From NCBI GenBank assembly GCA_000715855.1, contig KL571433.1, positions 8,914 to 14,083 on the forward strand: a DNA stretch of 5,170 nt. The letters are read 5' to 3'. The stretch's first letter is position 1. Each line of letters opens with the position of its first letter. Of this stretch, positions 4,079 through 5,170 are shown in pieces. A program made the translations under genes and the position numbers. The notes below the pieces were generated by a model that saw only the letters and a list, made by a program, of their open reading frames with translations, was not told the DNA's origin and did not search any database. This stretch comes from Actinoplanes liguriensis. GTDB taxonomy: Bacteria; Actinomycetota; Actinomycetes; Mycobacteriales; Micromonosporaceae.

Positions 4079-5170
4079 ATGTCGACGATCGTGATTGTCG
4101 GTGGCGGGATCGGAGGGCTCGCCGCCGCCGCGTTCCTGCACCGGGCCGGGTTCGCCGTCACCGTCCACGAGCAGGCGCGTGAGCTCAAAGAGGTCGGCGC
4201 CGGCCTGGTCGTCGCGCCCAACGCGGTGCGCCTGCTGCGCCGGCTCGGCGTGCTGGAGCGGTTCCTGTCCCGGGCGGTGCGCCTCGACGTCGGCTGGGAG
4301 TTCCGCCGGTGGCGGGACGGGACGGTGCTGTCGGCCGAGGATCTGGCGTCCTCCTGCGAGCGGCTCTACGGCGAGCACACGTACACGATCCACCGCGCCG
4401 ACCTGTTCGAGGTCCTCCGCGGCGCGGTCCCGCCCGGGGTGGTCCGGCTCGGCCGGCGCTGCACCGGCGTGGACCCGGACGGTCCGCGGGCGCGGTTCGA
4501 GGACGGCGGGGTGGTCGAGGCCGACGTGGTGATCGGGGCGGACGGCGTCCACTCCGTCCTGCGCGGGCCCGCGGCGGTGACCGATTCCGGCCTCTGCGCG
4601 TTCCGGGCCCTGGTCCCGGCCGCCGGCGCGCCGCCGTTCGCCCGCCGCCGGGCGCAGACGATCTGGATCGGCCCCGGCCACCACCTGGTGCACTACCCGA
4701 TCTCGGCCGGCCGGCTGATCAACCTGGTCGCCTTCGCCCCGGCCCGGGACGACTCCGTCGAGTCGTGGACGGCGACCGCCACCGTCGAGGAGTTCCTCGC
4801 CGAGTTCGACGGCTGGGACAGCCGCCTGGTCGACCTGATCCGGGCCGGCGGCACACCCGGGCGCTGGGCCCTGCTGGACCGTGCGCCGCTGCCGCGGTGG
4901 ACGTCCGGCCGGGTGACGCTGCTGGGGGACGCGGCCCACCCGATGTTCCCGTTCTTCGCGCAGGGCGCCGCGCAGGCGATCGAGGACGCGGCCGTGCTCA
5001 CCCGATGCCTGGCGGAGAACCCGGCCGACCCCGCGGCCGCGCTGCGGCGTTACGAGGCGCTGCGGATCCCTCGGACGTCACGCCTGCAGCGGGTGAGTCA
5101 CGCCCGCTCGCACGTCAACCACCTGCCGGACGGCCCGGAACAGCGCGCCCGCGACGAGGCGCTGGCGGGC
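4079..5170 (+). CDS. FAD-dependent aromatic-ring monooxygenase (salicylate hydroxylase-like), 3'-truncated
   Basis: The frame is open from ATG 4079 to the window end (364 codons); relatives are about 390-400 residues, so roughly 30 are missing. It is a group A flavoprotein hydroxylase with the three hallmark sites. VIVGGGIGGLAAAAFL (5-20) is the dinucleotide-binding GxGxxG, with acidic Glu31 ending the fold. ADVVIGADGVHSVLRG has the DG motif at Asp155-Gly156. VTLLGDAAHPMFPFFAQGAA has the GD motif at Gly283-Asp284 and continues to QAIEDAAVL. The PFFAQGAAQAIEDA segment is typical of salicylate and 3-hydroxybenzoate hydroxylases, which use NAD(P)H and O2 to hydroxylate an aromatic ring; the true substrate is unknown. 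No membrane segments are seen. It lies 62 bases after hsp20 with no clear Shine-Dalgarno (only GGCGGG touching the ATG), so it may be leaderless. No in-frame upstream start was found. Confidence 0.9.
   Translation, partial: MSTIVIVGGGIGGLAAAAFLHRAGFAVTVHEQARELKEVGAGLVVAPNAVRLLRRLGVLERFLSRAVRLDVGWEFRRWRDGTVLSAEDLASSCERLYGEHTYTIHRADLFEVLRGAVPPGVVRLGRRCTGVDPDGPRARFEDGGVVEADVVIGADGVHSVLRGPAAVTDSGLCAFRALVPAAGAPPFARRRAQTIWIGPGHHLVHYPISAGRLINLVAFAPARDDSVESWTATATVEEFLAEFDGWDSRLVDLIRAGGTPGRWALLDRAPLPRWTSGRVTLLGDAAHPMFPFFAQGAAQAIEDAAVLTRCLAENPADPAAALRRYEALRIPRTSRLQRVSHARSHVNHLPDGPEQRARDEALAG

Noticed and set aside
3911..4939. Long minus-strand frame opposite the flavin monooxygenase.
   Set aside because: Low-complexity Arg/Pro/Gly/Asp translation and no ribosome-binding site; the plus strand carries clear FAD motifs in the same bases.

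Overview
The window is GC-rich, uses mostly G/C-ending codons and has strong purine-rich ribosome-binding sites. An HspR-type operator sits in front of a class-Hsp20 gene. Together these point to a high-GC actinobacterium; a Micromonosporaceae/Actinoplanes-like host is my guess and is not proven by the sequence. No RNA genes, CRISPR arrays, insertion sequences or origins were seen. No stretch longer than about 190 bases lacks a gene.

Region 1 (1-2567, + strand) is the end of an apparently secreted carbohydrate-degrading operon. It holds a 5'-truncated glycoside hydrolase of the GH79 (glucuronidase/heparanase-like) type. This overlaps by four bases (GTGA) a complete BNR_4-type beta-propeller protein with a twin-arginine-like leader. 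The propeller protein keeps a His/His/Tyr/Arg set like that of beta-propeller polysaccharide lyases (PL24/PL25). The natural reading is a lyase plus exo-glycosidase pair acting outside the cell on a uronic-acid-containing polysaccharide; the substrate cannot be read from the sequence.

Region 2 (2568-3089) holds a two-helix small membrane protein of unknown function. It has its own ribosome-binding site and a possible general-stress (sigma-B/F-like) promoter. It is followed by two back-to-back GC-rich hairpins that separate it from the convergent gene on its right.

Region 3 (3090-4042) is the most interesting part. A 105-residue Cys/His-containing protein of unknown function (- strand) and an Hsp20 small heat-shock chaperone (+ strand) are transcribed divergently from a shared control region. 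The two promoters are imperfect mirror images of each other: GCTTGACA, then a 22-base block matching at 17 positions. Only the Hsp20 side then carries a HAIR-like inverted repeat (GTTGAGT-N7-ACTCAAC), the recognition element of the HspR repressor. This suggests the unknown protein shares upstream promoter control with the chaperone, with an extra HspR layer on hsp20 only.

Region 4 (4079-5170, + strand) is a 3'-truncated FAD-dependent aromatic hydroxylase of the salicylate hydroxylase type. It runs off the window and has no clear Shine-Dalgarno sequence.
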